NCBI GenBank assembly: GCA_019456075.1
Contig: VRUN01000013.1
Coordinates: 1-33,318 of the forward strand
DNA: 33,318 nucleotides
Source: Candidatus Methylomirabilota bacterium
Lineage (GTDB): Bacteria > Methylomirabilota > Methylomirabilia > Methylomirabilales > CSP1-5
Reading direction: 5' to 3'
Shown here: piece after piece, positions 1-8,757 of the stretch
How the letters are laid out: the number at the start of each line of letters is the position of its first letter
How positions within the stretch are numbered: the stretch's first letter is position 1
Notes under the pieces: model-generated
What the model was told of the DNA's origin: nothing
Database searches by the model: none
What the model saw: the letters and a program-made list of their open reading frames with translations, nothing else
Made by a program: the position numbers and the translations under genes

Positions 1-223
1 CCTTCACGGTCCTCCTCCCACTCCATTCCTGAGCCTGGCTTTCCCCATCCTCCGCTCCAATCATCGGCCGCCTCAATTCCCCTCGCATGAGCGAATTTTA
101 ATCCTGCATTAATCTCCCTCTAATGGTCGCCCTCTATATTTTGGGGTAGCGAAGCCAAAAAACCGTCCATCAAGGCAACAGATTATTCGCCCTCTCCATG
201 ACAGAGGGAAAGGAGGATCACAA

Positions 224-1717
224 ATGGTGCATCGGATGAGGCAGTCCTCAGTCAACAGGCGGTTTGGGGCAACGAGCGTAGCGGCTGTCGCGTTGTCCTT
301 TCTGGTGATCGGCCTCGGGGTGGCGCCGGACCTTTACGGAACACGCCCCGCAGCGGCTCAGGGGCTCGGCACCGGAACCCCGGCATCGACGGTGGCGCCG
401 GCCAATCCCCGGTCCTTCGCCGACCTCGTGAAGACGTTGGGCCCGACGGTCGTCAATATCAAGGTGACCACAGTTCAAAAAGTTGGAGCTTTTCAATGGC
501 CCCAGGGTCTCGAAGAGCCCTTCACCAACTTCTTCAAACGATTTTTCAGGGAGATGCCACAGCGCCCTGAAGACTTTCATACCCAAGGGGCGGGGTCAGG
601 AGTCATCATTAGCCAGGAGGGTTACATCCTGACCAATAACCACGTGGTAGAGGACGCCAAGGAGGTCACCGTCACCCTGGCCAACAACCAGGAGTACAGA
701 GCGCAGATCGTGGGACGCGATTCCAAAACGGACCTGGCGCTGCTAAACATCGATGCCACCCAGCCTCTCCCCGTCGCGACCCTAGGCGACTCCGATCACC
801 TCAAGATTGGGGATTGGGTCCTCGCCATCGGAAACCCATTCGGCTTGAGTAATACCGTGACGGCGGGGATCGTGAGCGCCAAAGGGCGCGTCATTGGCGC
901 CGGCCCCTACGACAACTTTATCCAGACCGATGCTTCTATAAACCCGGGTAACTCGGGCGGCCCTCTTTTCAACGTAAAGGGAGAGGTGGTCGGGATCAAC
1001 ACCGCCATCATCCCCTTTGGGCAAGGGATCGGATTTGCCATCCCGATCAATACAGCGAAGCCCTTGATTCCCCAACTAGTGGCCACAGGCGAGGTGACCC
1101 GTGGCTACCTCGGGGTGAGCATTCAGTCGATCACTGCTGAGTTAGCCAGGGCACTCGAGCTGAAGGACAGGAAGGGGGCCCTCGTGGGGGATGTCGTGTC
1201 GGGAAGTCCCGCCGAGGAAGCCGGGATCCGCCGGGGCGACGTGATCGTCACCTTTAACAACACGGCGGTCAAGGATTCCCGGGATCTTGCCTCTCTCGTT
1301 GCGCAAACCCCGGTGGGCCAGCAGGTTACCGTAATCATCCTTCGGGATGGTGTAGAACGCGAGCTCTCCCTCACAGTCGGAAAGCTCTCGTCCGGAACGG
1401 CCAAAACAGAGGAATCTCGCTCACCCGCTCACGGTAAGCTGGGCCTGCTGCTCCAGGATGTAAACCCTCAGATGGCAGGTCAGCGAGGCCTCACAGCTAA
1501 CCACGGCGTGGTGGTCGTTGGAGTGCAGCCCGGGAGCCCTGCGGACCGGGCAGGCATCCATAAGGGTGACGTCATTCTGGAGGTCAATCACCAACCGGTG
1601 AATTCGGTCACAGAGGTCAAGGGGGCAATCACCAAGGCCAATGACGAAGGAACCCTCCTGCTGCTGGTGAAGCGGGAACGGGGAAGTTTCTTCATCGCCC
1701 TGGAGAAGAAAGCATGA
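224..1717 (+). CDS. degP: DegP/HtrA-family periplasmic serine protease with two PDZ domains
   Basis: This 497-residue protein is a trypsin-like envelope protease/chaperone of the Do (DegP/DegQ/MucD) family, which degrades misfolded periplasmic proteins. An N-terminal hydrophobic stretch (about residues 17-46, ending in an Ala-rich AAAQ) looks like a signal peptide. The catalytic triad is visible as His140 (TNNHVVEDA), Asp170 (SKTDLALL) and Ser244 (GNSGGP). Two PDZ domains follow, at about 290-385 and 405-495, each with a GSPAxxAGIxxGDVI core. A strong ribosome site, AAGGAGG (about 209-215), fixes the ATG at 224. The stop codon overlaps the ATG of a small ORF (ATGA), suggesting translational coupling. 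Length and domain order are typical for the family. A second, shorter HtrA lies at 18460-19614. Family assignment is very secure; the choice among degP, degQ and mucD is not. Confidence 0.96.
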   Translation: MVHRMRQSSVNRRFGATSVAAVALSFLVIGLGVAPDLYGTRPAAAQGLGTGTPASTVAPANPRSFADLVKTLGPTVVNIKVTTVQKVGAFQWPQGLEEPFTNFFKRFFREMPQRPEDFHTQGAGSGVIISQEGYILTNNHVVEDAKEVTVTLANNQEYRAQIVGRDSKTDLALLNIDATQPLPVATLGDSDHLKIGDWVLAIGNPFGLSNTVTAGIVSAKGRVIGAGPYDNFIQTDASINPGNSGGPLFNVKGEVVGINTAIIPFGQGIGFAIPINTAKPLIPQLVATGEVTRGYLGVSIQSITAELARALELKDRKGALVGDVVSGSPAEEAGIRRGDVIVTFNNTAVKDSRDLASLVAQTPVGQQVTVIILRDGVERELSLTVGKLSSGTAKTEESRSPAHGKLGLLLQDVNPQMAGQRGLTANHGVVVVGVQPGSPADRAGIHKGDVILEVNHQPVNSVTEVKGAITKANDEGTLLLLVKRERGSFFIALEKKA

Positions 1718-1893
1718 GCCCGAGACCAGCCGTTACGTTGAGCATTCAGAACCTCCAGCAAAAAAACCTCCTCCTCTTGAAGCGGGCAAAACGTGGAGAC
1801 CGGACAGCCAAGAAGAAGCTCCGGAATATGGGCCTGCTATATTGGGAGCATAAGGGGAGAGTGATCCTGAAGACGGCTATGGGCGAAGGATAG
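1714..1893 (+). CDS. Small basic hypothetical protein coupled to the DegP gene
   Basis: A 59-codon ORF starts at the ATG that overlaps the TGA of the upstream protease gene (ATGA at 1714-1717), the same junction type used repeatedly elsewhere in this window. The product starts MSPRPAVTLSIQNLQ and is strongly basic, with Lys/Arg-rich stretches (LLKRAKRGD, TAKKKLRNM) followed by GLLYWEHKGRVIL. There is no signal peptide or membrane segment. I do not recognise a family. The overlap and sensible codon use favour a real gene; its short length and lack of a recognised homologue argue for caution. Confidence 0.5.
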   Translation: MSPRPAVTLSIQNLQQKNLLLLKRAKRGDRTAKKKLRNMGLLYWEHKGRVILKTAMGEG

Positions 1894-2044
1894 TGAAAGA
1901 ATGAACCGAGTGCCGTGGTCACTTTCCCGACTCTCACGCACCTCCGGGAGGAAGATTAACCGGGTATGAGAAATTTCTCTTGGAAGGCATTCGCGGAGGA
2001 AGGTGAGCACATGAGAGGCAATACGCTAGAAGAGGAGGTACGGA

Positions 2045-4693
2045 CTAGCGAGGCAAGGCTGGAGTCTCGTGGGCGACCCACCGCTCGAGGATTTTCTGGA
2101 GTCTGTCGGGCCTGATTGGCTTCGAGGCATAGTCATCCATGCCGGCCGCGAGACACTTTTCGCGGTCCCCTTCCATGTTGTGAGCCGTCATGGCGATGAT
2201 CGGCGTATGTTGTGTCGGCGCTTCACGCCTGCGGATCTCAATCGTCGCCTCGTAGCCGTCCATCTCAGGCATCTGGCAGTCCATGAAGACGAGGTCATAG
2301 GGAAGCTGCTCGAACCGCTCGACCGCCTCGCGACCATTGGTGGTCACGTCCACGCGGCAGCCGAGTTCTTCCAGCATCCCCGCGGCAACTTTTTGGTTCA
2401 CGATGTCGTCCTCGACTACCAGCACGTACGCGCGGATGTGGCGGCTGGTCTCCGGAGGCGGGGGCGTTTTCGCAGCGCGGGACTCCGCCAGCGTGTGGCG
2501 CGTGACCAACTCCGTGGGCATGTCCAGCGTCCTGGCCCCCCACACGGTGGCGAGCGCGTCCATGAGCTGCGACGGGCGAACCGGCTTGACCAGATACGCA
2601 GCAAATCCAGCCTCTTGCAAGCGCCGCGCGTCGCCCCGCCGGCCCACTGGCGTGAGCATGACCAGGACAGTCTCCCGGAGGGCGGGATCGGCTTTGATGG
2701 CGTGCCCCAGGCCTTCGCCATCGATCTCTGGCATTTGCGACGCGAGGATGGCGATCTGGAACGGGTTGCCCGAGTCGGAGGCCTCATGCAGCCTCTCCAA
2801 CGCCTCCGTGGTCGAGGAGCACCCGGTACTAGACAGGCCCCAACTTGTCGTTTGTTCTTGCAGCAAAAGCCGGTTGATGTCGTTGTCGTCCACGATCAAC
2901 ACGCGCGCCCCCGCCAAATCGGCTGTCGGCAGCCGCGCAGGGATTGCCTGAAGATCCAAGGGGAGGCACAGGTTGACCCAGAAGGTCGATCCTTCGCCCG
3001 GACGACTCGTCGCCCCGACGGTCCCTCCCATCAACTCCACCAGTTGCCTCGAGATTGTCAGCCCAAGCCCGGTTCCACCATACCGACGGGTCGTCGAGGC
3101 GTCGGCCTGGGTGAACCTCTCGAAGATCTGCTCGAGTCGGTCCTCGGAGATACCGATGCCGGTGTCTTCAACCGCCAGTCGGAACTGTCCTTCGCGTTCG
3201 GTCTGTTCCTGGCACTCCACATTGATCAACACATGCCCCTGGTGCGTGAACTTAATGGCGTTGCTCATCAGATTGGTGAGCACCTGGCGAATACGACCCG
3301 GGTCGCCGATGACGCGGCGCGGGGCGTTCGGATCATACCGTACCATAAGCTCGAGGCCTTTCTCACCCGCCCGGATGGCCAACAGCTCCGCCACCTCTTC
3401 CACGGCCACGCGAAGATCGAAGGGGATCGATCCAATGGCCAACCTTCCCGCCTCAATCTTAGAGAAGTCGAGGATATCATTGAGGATCGAGAGCAGCGAG
3501 TCTGCACTGGATTCCACAGTTTCGGCGAATTGCCGCTGCTCAGCTGTCAATTCCGTCCCTAACAGAAATCGTGTCATGCCGATAATGCCGTTCATCGGGG
3601 TGCGAATCTCGTGGCTCACCGTCGCCAGAAACTCACCCTTCACACGGTTGGCCACCTCGGCCGCCTCTTTGGCCCTTTGGAGTGCTGCCTGGGTCTGCTT
3701 GAGCTCAGAGACATCAACCCCCGCAAAGACCGCCGCCTCGCCCTCAAGGTACTTCTGGGCGACGATAAGAAAACTCCGGTCAAAGCCTTTTACGGATTCA
3801 GTGATTTCATATGAAGATCTCAAAGTCGGGTTGGCGAAAAATTGCTGCGCAAATTCGGTAAATTTCGGGCTGGTCCCCATAAATCCGACCTCTTTTCCGA
3901 CAAAGGCCTCTGAGGACACGTTGAGCACCGACGCCATGTAGTGATTGACCCCGAGGTATGTCAAATCCGAATTGACCCAGGATACCCACGCCGGCACCGC
4001 GTCCAAGACCGCTCGGAGTTGGTCCCTGGCGTGCCGGAGCGCTTCCTCGACCCGCCTGCGTTCCGAGATTTCGCGAGCCAGATCCTCATTTGCCTGTTCC
4101 ACTTGCCGGGCGTGTTCTTCGAGCTTTCGCTGGATTTCTTGCAGGCGCGCCACCGCAGCCGCCTCCTCACGCGCGCGCTGTCGCTCGCGACGCACGCGGT
4201 CAACGAGGTAGACGGAAAACGCGGCCGCCGTGAGGAGAAACGGGATGCGGATCAGCACCCGCGAACTCCAGAGTGATCCCGTGCTTCCGGTCGCTGAGAC
4301 TGCGAAGACGTACTGTATGCACACGGCGAGGGCGCCGACGACGATTAGCCCCACATTCTCGCCGATCGCGGCGAGGAGCAGTAATAAGAAGTACAGATAG
4401 AAGAACTCGGCGCGGGACAGACCACTGTACAGTAAAGCTGCCGTGATCCAAATGGTATCGCCAATGATGACCCCCCCATAGAAGGCCATCGAGTCGGTGA
4501 TCCGCGCAGGGAGCTTGGCCAGCACCACATTTGACGCCAGGGTGCCGATGATCAGGAAGATGAAGGCGCTCGGGAGAGATGAGAAATCGTGCTCCGCCAG
4601 CAGCAGGAGGGCCATGGCGATGATAAGGGCGAAGCGCAAGAGCACAAATGCCTGGTTTCTTGAGAGTTTTTCCAGGATGCTTGATACGTTCAT
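2045..4693 (-). CDS. Membrane hybrid sensor histidine kinase with PAS and two receiver domains
   Basis: An 882-residue two-component hybrid kinase. Residues 15-165 form a membrane sensor of about five or six hydrophobic segments. A coiled coil (about 165-220) leads to a PAS domain (about 222-335). HisKA carries the phospho-acceptor His361 in [13 protein letters not shown], and the ATPase domain shows NLMSNAIKF (N box, about 474-482), DTGIGI (about 510-515) and GGTGLGL (about 539-545). Two receivers follow. Receiver 1 (about 597-715) keeps the acidic pocket (VDDND) and the conserved Lys703 (LVKP), but its acceptor Asp is Ala651 (ILASQMP). Receiver 2 (about 755-875) is intact with Asp805 (FMDCQMP). 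No output gene adjoins it, so the phosphorelay partner is unknown. BarA-like architecture is the closest well-known comparison, without the Hpt domain. Identification is secure; the signal sensed is unknown. Confidence 0.95.
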   Translation of the reverse strand: MNVSSILEKLSRNQAFVLLRFALIIAMALLLLAEHDFSSLPSAFIFLIIGTLASNVVLAKLPARITDSMAFYGGVIIGDTIWITAALLYSGLSRAEFFYLYFLLLLLAAIGENVGLIVVGALAVCIQYVFAVSATGSTGSLWSSRVLIRIPFLLTAAAFSVYLVDRVRRERQRAREEAAAVARLQEIQRKLEEHARQVEQANEDLAREISERRRVEEALRHARDQLRAVLDAVPAWVSWVNSDLTYLGVNHYMASVLNVSSEAFVGKEVGFMGTSPKFTEFAQQFFANPTLRSSYEITESVKGFDRSFLIVAQKYLEGEAAVFAGVDVSELKQTQAALQRAKEAAEVANRVKGEFLATVSHEIRTPMNGIIGMTRFLLGTELTAEQRQFAETVESSADSLLSILNDILDFSKIEAGRLAIGSIPFDLRVAVEEVAELLAIRAGEKGLELMVRYDPNAPRRVIGDPGRIRQVLTNLMSNAIKFTHQGHVLINVECQEQTEREGQFRLAVEDTGIGISEDRLEQIFERFTQADASTTRRYGGTGLGLTISRQLVELMGGTVGATSRPGEGSTFWVNLCLPLDLQAIPARLPTADLAGARVLIVDDNDINRLLLQEQTTSWGLSSTGCSSTTEALERLHEASDSGNPFQIAILASQMPEIDGEGLGHAIKADPALRETVLVMLTPVGRRGDARRLQEAGFAAYLVKPVRPSQLMDALATVWGARTLDMPTELVTRHTLAESRAAKTPPPPETSRHIRAYVLVVEDDIVNQKVAAGMLEELGCRVDVTTNGREAVERFEQLPYDLVFMDCQMPEMDGYEATIEIRRREAPTQHTPIIAMTAHNMEGDREKCLAAGMDDYASKPIRPDRLQKILERWVAHETPALPR

Positions 4694-5047
4694 GACCCGT
4701 CCCGCGCGAAGGTTTCTTTACGCCCCAGGCTCACATTCACCCGCCAACCTTGCGGCATCACCCGGCGGGTGACAAGCGGGGCGAGGTGGTTAGTAGCAAA
4801 ACCGGTGCCAAAGGAAGGCATTTTTTTTCGGGCCACTTCTAGCTTCCTAACATGTTGATTTTTATGCGCTTCCGGCTCAATTACCCCTTCTCCCCGTTAG
4901 GACCCCCCTCTCCGCCCCGGATGCGATAGTGCCCGAGGAGGGGTCTCCGCTCTTGATAAGGCACCGAAGGTGGGGTAATGTCCCGCCATCATTGTGATGT
5001 GCGCGTTCGTGAGGACCTAAAGCGATGGCGATTTCCAGGGGGGAGCG
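4694..5047. other. 354-bp divergent intergenic region with a strong hairpin
   Basis: This is the spacer between the divergent sensor kinase (-) and glycosyltransferase (+) genes, so it should hold both promoters. I could not pick a convincing sigma-70 promoter. It contains an imperfect inverted repeat at 4901-4945: GACCCC pairs with GGGGTC and CCTC with GAGG, with one bulged A and a loop of about 24 bases. The hairpin lies about 100 bases before the glycosyltransferase start and could be part of its leader or a terminator-like structure without a T tract. No coding region is supported here. Confidence 0.45.
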
Positions 5048-5740
5048 ATGTTGAGCATTATTATCCCCGTCCTGAATGAGGCACCCAACCTCCAGCGGCT
5101 CCTTCCGATCCTGCTGCAGAAATGTCCCAGGGCGGAGGTCATCGTGGTCGATGGAGGATCGTCAGATGGGACCCGAGAGGTGCTGCAGCAGTTCCCCTTG
5201 GCCCGACTTGTCGCGAGCACGCGGGGAAGGGCAAGGCAGATGAATGCCGGCGCCCGCGAAGCACGAGGGGAGATCCTCCTGTTTTTGCATGCCGATACAT
5301 TCTTACCGGACGGGGCGGAACAGGCCATCCTCATGGCCCTGGGTGACCCCCGGATCGCGGGTGGGCGATTTGATGTCCGCTTCGACAGCTCCCGTGTCAT
5401 CTTCCAGGCCATTGCCTTTTTGATGAATTTCCGGTCCCGCCTGACATGGATCGTAACCGGCGATCAGGCTCTCTTTGTCCGGCAGACCATCTTCGCCGAG
5501 ATGGGTGGCTACCCTGATATTCCCTTGATGGAGGATGTAGAGTTTTCGAAACATCTCAGGCGACACGGTGGCATCGCCTGCCTCCGGCTCCCGGTGACCG
5601 CCTCGCCCCGGAAGTGGGAACGGGAAGGCGTCGTCAGGACGGTACTCCTGATGTGGACGCTGCGCCTCTTGTACTTTTTCGGGGCGAGCCCCGCTCGACT
5701 CCACCGGTTCTATTATGGCCATCCCCCATCGATAGAGTGA
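5048..5740 (+). CDS. Family 2 glycosyltransferase (TIGR04283-like)
   Basis: A 230-residue GT-A-fold glycosyltransferase. It opens with MLSIIIPVLNEAPN, the classic GT2 nucleotide-sugar-binding strand, followed by VIVVDGGSSDGT (about 33-44) and LFLHADTFLP (about 78-87) as the metal/donor-binding acidic motifs. GDQALFVRQTIFAEMGG and PLMEDVEFSKHLRR (about 135-170) form the acceptor side. The pattern matches the family named 'rSAM/selenodomain-associated transferase 2' (TIGR04283), whose substrate is not known to me. A GGGGGAG ribosome site a few bases upstream supports the ATG at 5048. The C-terminus (WTLRLLYFFGAS) is hydrophobic and may touch the membrane. The TPR gene downstream runs in the same direction but 270 bases away, so an operon is possible but not shown. 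Confidence 0.88.
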   Translation: MLSIIIPVLNEAPNLQRLLPILLQKCPRAEVIVVDGGSSDGTREVLQQFPLARLVASTRGRARQMNAGAREARGEILLFLHADTFLPDGAEQAILMALGDPRIAGGRFDVRFDSSRVIFQAIAFLMNFRSRLTWIVTGDQALFVRQTIFAEMGGYPDIPLMEDVEFSKHLRRHGGIACLRLPVTASPRKWEREGVVRTVLLMWTLRLLYFFGASPARLHRFYYGHPPSIE

Positions 5741-6010
5741 TCTTCCCTGAAACCCCGCCCCCAGAATCGATGAGCAGTAAGCACAAGACATTCCCTCACC
5801 CGCTGGGCCTCGCGAGCAGCACAAGAACGCTAGGCGAACAAAGGGGCCTAAGTGGGCACGGAGATTGCACTTCCCTTGTCCGGTTCCGGAATCTGGAAAG
5901 ACCTCCTTGACAAGACAGGCATCAGCCGAGATCAACAGGGGGTGCCATCGAGATTTTCTGCGCCAGGGTTTCCTCAGAAGACCCCGGGCACCAAACAGGG
6001 TAATTACGCG

Positions 6011-6877
6011 ATGTTATTCACGCGGCACAAATCCTACGACCGTTTCACTATCCTCGCAGCTGCCGAGCAGGCGCGAGGGAGGGGGAAAACCCGGAAGGCC
6101 ATCGCCGCGTATCGGAAGATACTGGAGGTCGATCCCCAGGACCATGAAATCCATGGAAAGATCGCCCCCCTGCTCGCAAAGTGGAGGCAACGGACCGAGG
6201 CCTGGTCGAGCTTCGTCATCGCCGGTGAAGGGTACCTTCGCGAGGGTTATAGCGACAAAGCTCTGAGTATCTACTTGCAGGCGGCACGCACCATGCCGCG
6301 TCAGATCGAAGTCTGGGAGATTATCGCCAAGTTACAGGTCGATCGGGAACGACGCCCAGACGCGATACAGGCCCTCCTCGATGGAAGCCGTCATTTCCGC
6401 CGTCGGAAGGTGCGAGTGCAGGGACTCCGCCTGCTGCGCCAGGCATGCCAAATTGAATCGGGGCATTTCGAGGCAACATTTGAACTGGCACGGCGCCTCG
6501 CGAAGGCCGGCGAGAAGCAGGAAGCGCGGTGGCTGCTCGACGGACTCGCCACCTGGACGGGCGGCCGCAACCGCCGGCGTGTTCGCACGCGACTTTTCTG
6601 GATGTCCCCCACCCCTGCCGTGGCAGGGCGGTGGTTGGTTGCGGCAATAGCTGCCCGTGAAATACCCTTTCCTCGAAGGCCACCATGGGCAAGTCCGTGG
6701 ATAAAGCGGGGCAGGAGGGGACGCACGCCACGCATGATCTGCCTGACTATGGCCTTCGTGGGGATAATCGCGGTGGGCGTGTCCTTCAGCGTCGACCTCG
6801 GCCCATACGCCATCCATGTCCTCATTGGAGGGAGCAGTTTGGCCGCGGTCGGCTTCGGGTTTTTCCTATTCTATTGA
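6011..6877 (+). CDS. TPR-repeat protein with two C-terminal membrane helices
   Basis: A 288-residue protein starting MLFTRHKSYDRF. Residues 15-185 are helical repeats of TPR type: ARGRGKTRKAIAAYRKILEVDP, then YSDKALSIYLQAARTMP, then RPDAIQALLDGSRHF and so on. A basic linker follows (about 195-240, rich in Arg/Pro), then two hydrophobic segments at the C-terminus (about 245-262 and 265-288), so the protein is probably membrane-anchored by its tail with the TPRs in the cytoplasm. The open frame extends upstream to a GTG at 5852, but that extension has no domain character, so the ATG at 6011 is preferred despite only a weak AGGG ribosome site. No specific function can be assigned; TPRs usually mediate protein contacts. 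Confidence 0.7.
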   Translation: MLFTRHKSYDRFTILAAAEQARGRGKTRKAIAAYRKILEVDPQDHEIHGKIAPLLAKWRQRTEAWSSFVIAGEGYLREGYSDKALSIYLQAARTMPRQIEVWEIIAKLQVDRERRPDAIQALLDGSRHFRRRKVRVQGLRLLRQACQIESGHFEATFELARRLAKAGEKQEARWLLDGLATWTGGRNRRRVRTRLFWMSPTPAVAGRWLVAAIAAREIPFPRRPPWASPWIKRGRRGRTPRMICLTMAFVGIIAVGVSFSVDLGPYAIHVLIGGSSLAAVGFGFFLFY

Positions 6878-6900
6878 AGCAGTCACAGGAGAGCGGGGAA

Positions 6901-6931
6901 TCACTTGGGCAAATGAAAGTGCCCCAAGTGA
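6901..6931. other. Perfect 9-bp inverted repeat between convergent genes
   Basis: TCACTTGGG (6901-6909) pairs perfectly with CCCAAGTGA (6923-6931) over a 13-base loop. It begins 24 bases after the TPR gene stop and faces the end of the DUF4126 gene, a normal place for a shared terminator. There is no T tract on either side, so intrinsic termination is uncertain. Confidence 0.45.
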
Positions 6932-7129
6932 CCCATCGGTTTCCCGGCTCCCGTTGGCCTTCATCCCCATCCTGCTCCGAATCCGGCTCCACTTGCCTTT
7001 CGGCTCATAGCCCGGTCTCCGGTTCAGCACAGGTTTACGACCCTCGGGTTCCGCTACTTCCTTTGAACCCCTTGGGGCACGGTATACATAACCCCTGCGC
7101 ATTCCGTTGTCAAGAACATTTTTTCCGAA

Positions 7130-7723
7130 TCACCTCCGGGATTCCTCACTCACGGGGACCTGCGAGGGACAACCGTGCTCCTTTCCAAATACCTTGTCCA
7201 CCGCAAAACCGAGAAGACCGAGAACCACAAGACCCGCAAGGACAGGCCACCCAATTGCCAGCAGAGATAGGATCATCGCTCCACTCACTTCCATAGTCGC
7301 TACAAGCGGGTTCCCTAAGCCGGCTGTTGTCAGGGTGGAGACCCCTCGCGTCATACCAGTGGCGACCTGAACCGTCGCAGCAACCCCACCCCCCGCTATG
7401 ACCGCAAGGGCCCACTGGAGAAAAGGGGTCATCCCGGAAACTGTTGAGGCCATCACAATGGTGCCGGCAACAACCGCGGCCGGCGTGGCAATGGTATCCA
7501 ACAGATTGTCCACCCACGGGACATAGTACCCAGCGATTTCGAGACCGGTTGCTATGGCCAAGGCCGCCAGCGCAGGATAGGTCCCAATCCATTCGAAGCC
7601 AGGGGAGAGCGTGAGGTGTCCCGCCATCGATGCAATACTCATGGCGAGAAGAGGGACAAACACCCGAAAGCCACAGGCTGCACTTAAGCCAATGCCGATA
7701 CAAATGCTTAGGAGGGTTTCCAT
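7130..7723 (-). CDS. DUF4126 family membrane protein
   Basis: A 197-residue, almost entirely hydrophobic protein with about five or six membrane segments. The N-terminus METLLSICIGIGLSAACGFRVF, followed by a motif near WIGTYPALAALAIATGLEI and the YYVPWVDNLLDTIATPAA segment (about 66-83), is characteristic of DUF4126 proteins, whose function is unknown. A GAGGAAG ribosome site lies in the 11-base gap after the ATP-grasp gene, making it the third gene of a metallopeptidase/ATP-grasp/DUF4126 operon. The Gly- and Ala-rich segments from about 85 to 185 suggest tightly packed helices. The C-terminal tail is polar. Family call is fairly secure; role unknown. Confidence 0.85.
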   Translation of the reverse strand: METLLSICIGIGLSAACGFRVFVPLLAMSIASMAGHLTLSPGFEWIGTYPALAALAIATGLEIAGYYVPWVDNLLDTIATPAAVVAGTIVMASTVSGMTPFLQWALAVIAGGGVAATVQVATGMTRGVSTLTTAGLGNPLVATMEVSGAMILSLLAIGWPVLAGLVVLGLLGFAVDKVFGKEHGCPSQVPVSEESRR

Positions 7724-7734
7724 GGTTCTTCCTC

Positions 7735-8757
7735 CTACCCCAACCTATCGGGTCTCCATTGCAGGCCGAGATCCAGGACGCGCTGCAAGAGCACTTCGTA
7801 TGAGACGCCTGCTTTTTCGGCCGATTCGGCAAAGTCCTCACCGTAGGCAACCTCAGGGTTGGGATTCGCCTCCAGGACGTAGACCTTTCCGGTCGGGTCA
7901 AGCCGGATATCGATGCGTGCGTAGCCGCTGAGATTGAGGACGCGGTAGACGCGCTTGGCCACGTGCTGAATCGCCTCTACCATCCCCTCGGGTAGCCCTT
8001 TCGCCTCACCGGACTTGATCCCGTGCTTCTTTCGGTAGTTGAGGCTCCACTTGACTCTCGCCGTGGCGATATGCCGCACTTCGTCGGGCATCCCCCCCAA
8101 GAACAGCTCCCAAACCGGAAACACCTTGAGCCGCATATTGCCGAGGACTCCCACGTACAGCTCGCGTCCCTCAATATAGCGTTCAGCAATGGCATCGGTA
8201 CCTACGTTCGTGTGGATGAAGGCCACGCGCTCCCGAAGCTTATCGTCATTGTCCACTATGGAGGCCTGAGAGATGCCAAGCGAGGCTTCCTGTGAAATAG
8301 ATTTGACAATCACGGGAAAGGAGAGCCGTTTGCGGCTCTTCACCTTTCGCCCAACGGGGAAAACGGCGAACTCGGGGACGGAAATGCGGTGATAGGAAAG
8401 GACCTTCTTGGACAGGGCCTTATCTCGAGCCAGCATCAATCCCCGCGGGTTGCAACCGGTGTACGGAACCCGCAACAGTTCGAGGTAGGCGACAACGTTT
8501 TGGTCGTAGACCGCGACACCGTCGAACTCTTCGAGAAGGTTGAAGGCGATGTGAGGCTTCCACGCATCGATAACGTTGCGGATCGCGGTCAGATCGCTGC
8601 GCACACCGACCATCTGGACTTCGTGTCCCATCTCGCGCAGCGTGGTAACAACGTCGAACTCGGTTTTCCACTCCACGGTCGCGAGATCGACACCCGTGGT
8701 CTCCTCTGGAGGAACCAGGGCCTCATGCATCAAGACCGAAACGCGTCGCTTCCTCAT
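7735..8757 (-). CDS. ATP-grasp ligase related to D-Ala-D-Ala ligase
   Basis: A 340-residue ATP-grasp enzyme resembling D-alanine-D-alanine ligase. It shows an N-terminal Rossmann-like part (MRKRRVSVLMHEALVPPEE), the central VPYTGCNPRGLMLARDKALSKK (about 97-118), the ATP-grasp Lys strand FPVIVKSISQEASLGIS (about 146-162), AERYIEGRELYVGV (about 190-203) and the metal-binding end YARIDIRLD ... VYVLEANPNP (about 283-305). ATP-grasp enzymes of this class join a carboxylate to an amine via an acyl-phosphate. Its start overlaps the stop of the metallopeptidase gene by four bases (ATGA), and no murein genes are nearby. A specialised peptide or amide ligase is therefore as likely as a housekeeping Ddl. 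Substrate is unknown. Confidence 0.85.
   Translation of the reverse strand: MRKRRVSVLMHEALVPPEETTGVDLATVEWKTEFDVVTTLREMGHEVQMVGVRSDLTAIRNVIDAWKPHIAFNLLEEFDGVAVYDQNVVAYLELLRVPYTGCNPRGLMLARDKALSKKVLSYHRISVPEFAVFPVGRKVKSRKRLSFPVIVKSISQEASLGISQASIVDNDDKLRERVAFIHTNVGTDAIAERYIEGRELYVGVLGNMRLKVFPVWELFLGGMPDEVRHIATARVKWSLNYRKKHGIKSGEAKGLPEGMVEAIQHVAKRVYRVLNLSGYARIDIRLDPTGKVYVLEANPNPEVAYGEDFAESAEKAGVSYEVLLQRVLDLGLQWRPDRLG

Noticed and set aside
1-90. Possible divergent gene start on the minus strand at the window edge
   Set aside because: Several short frames are open to the edge, but too little sequence is present to recognise any gene.
2011-2115. 34-codon + strand ORF with a GGAGG site, starting MRGNTLEEEV
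   Set aside because: Most of it overlaps the 3' end of the sensor kinase gene and it is probably fortuitous.
2069-3562. 497-codon open frame on the + strand opposite the sensor kinase
   Set aside because: It is the antisense shadow of a clear kinase with intact motifs, with biased composition and no recognisable domain.
4811-4830. TGCC/GGCA with eight T residues, terminator-like
   Set aside because: The stem is only 4 bp and no + strand gene ends upstream of it.
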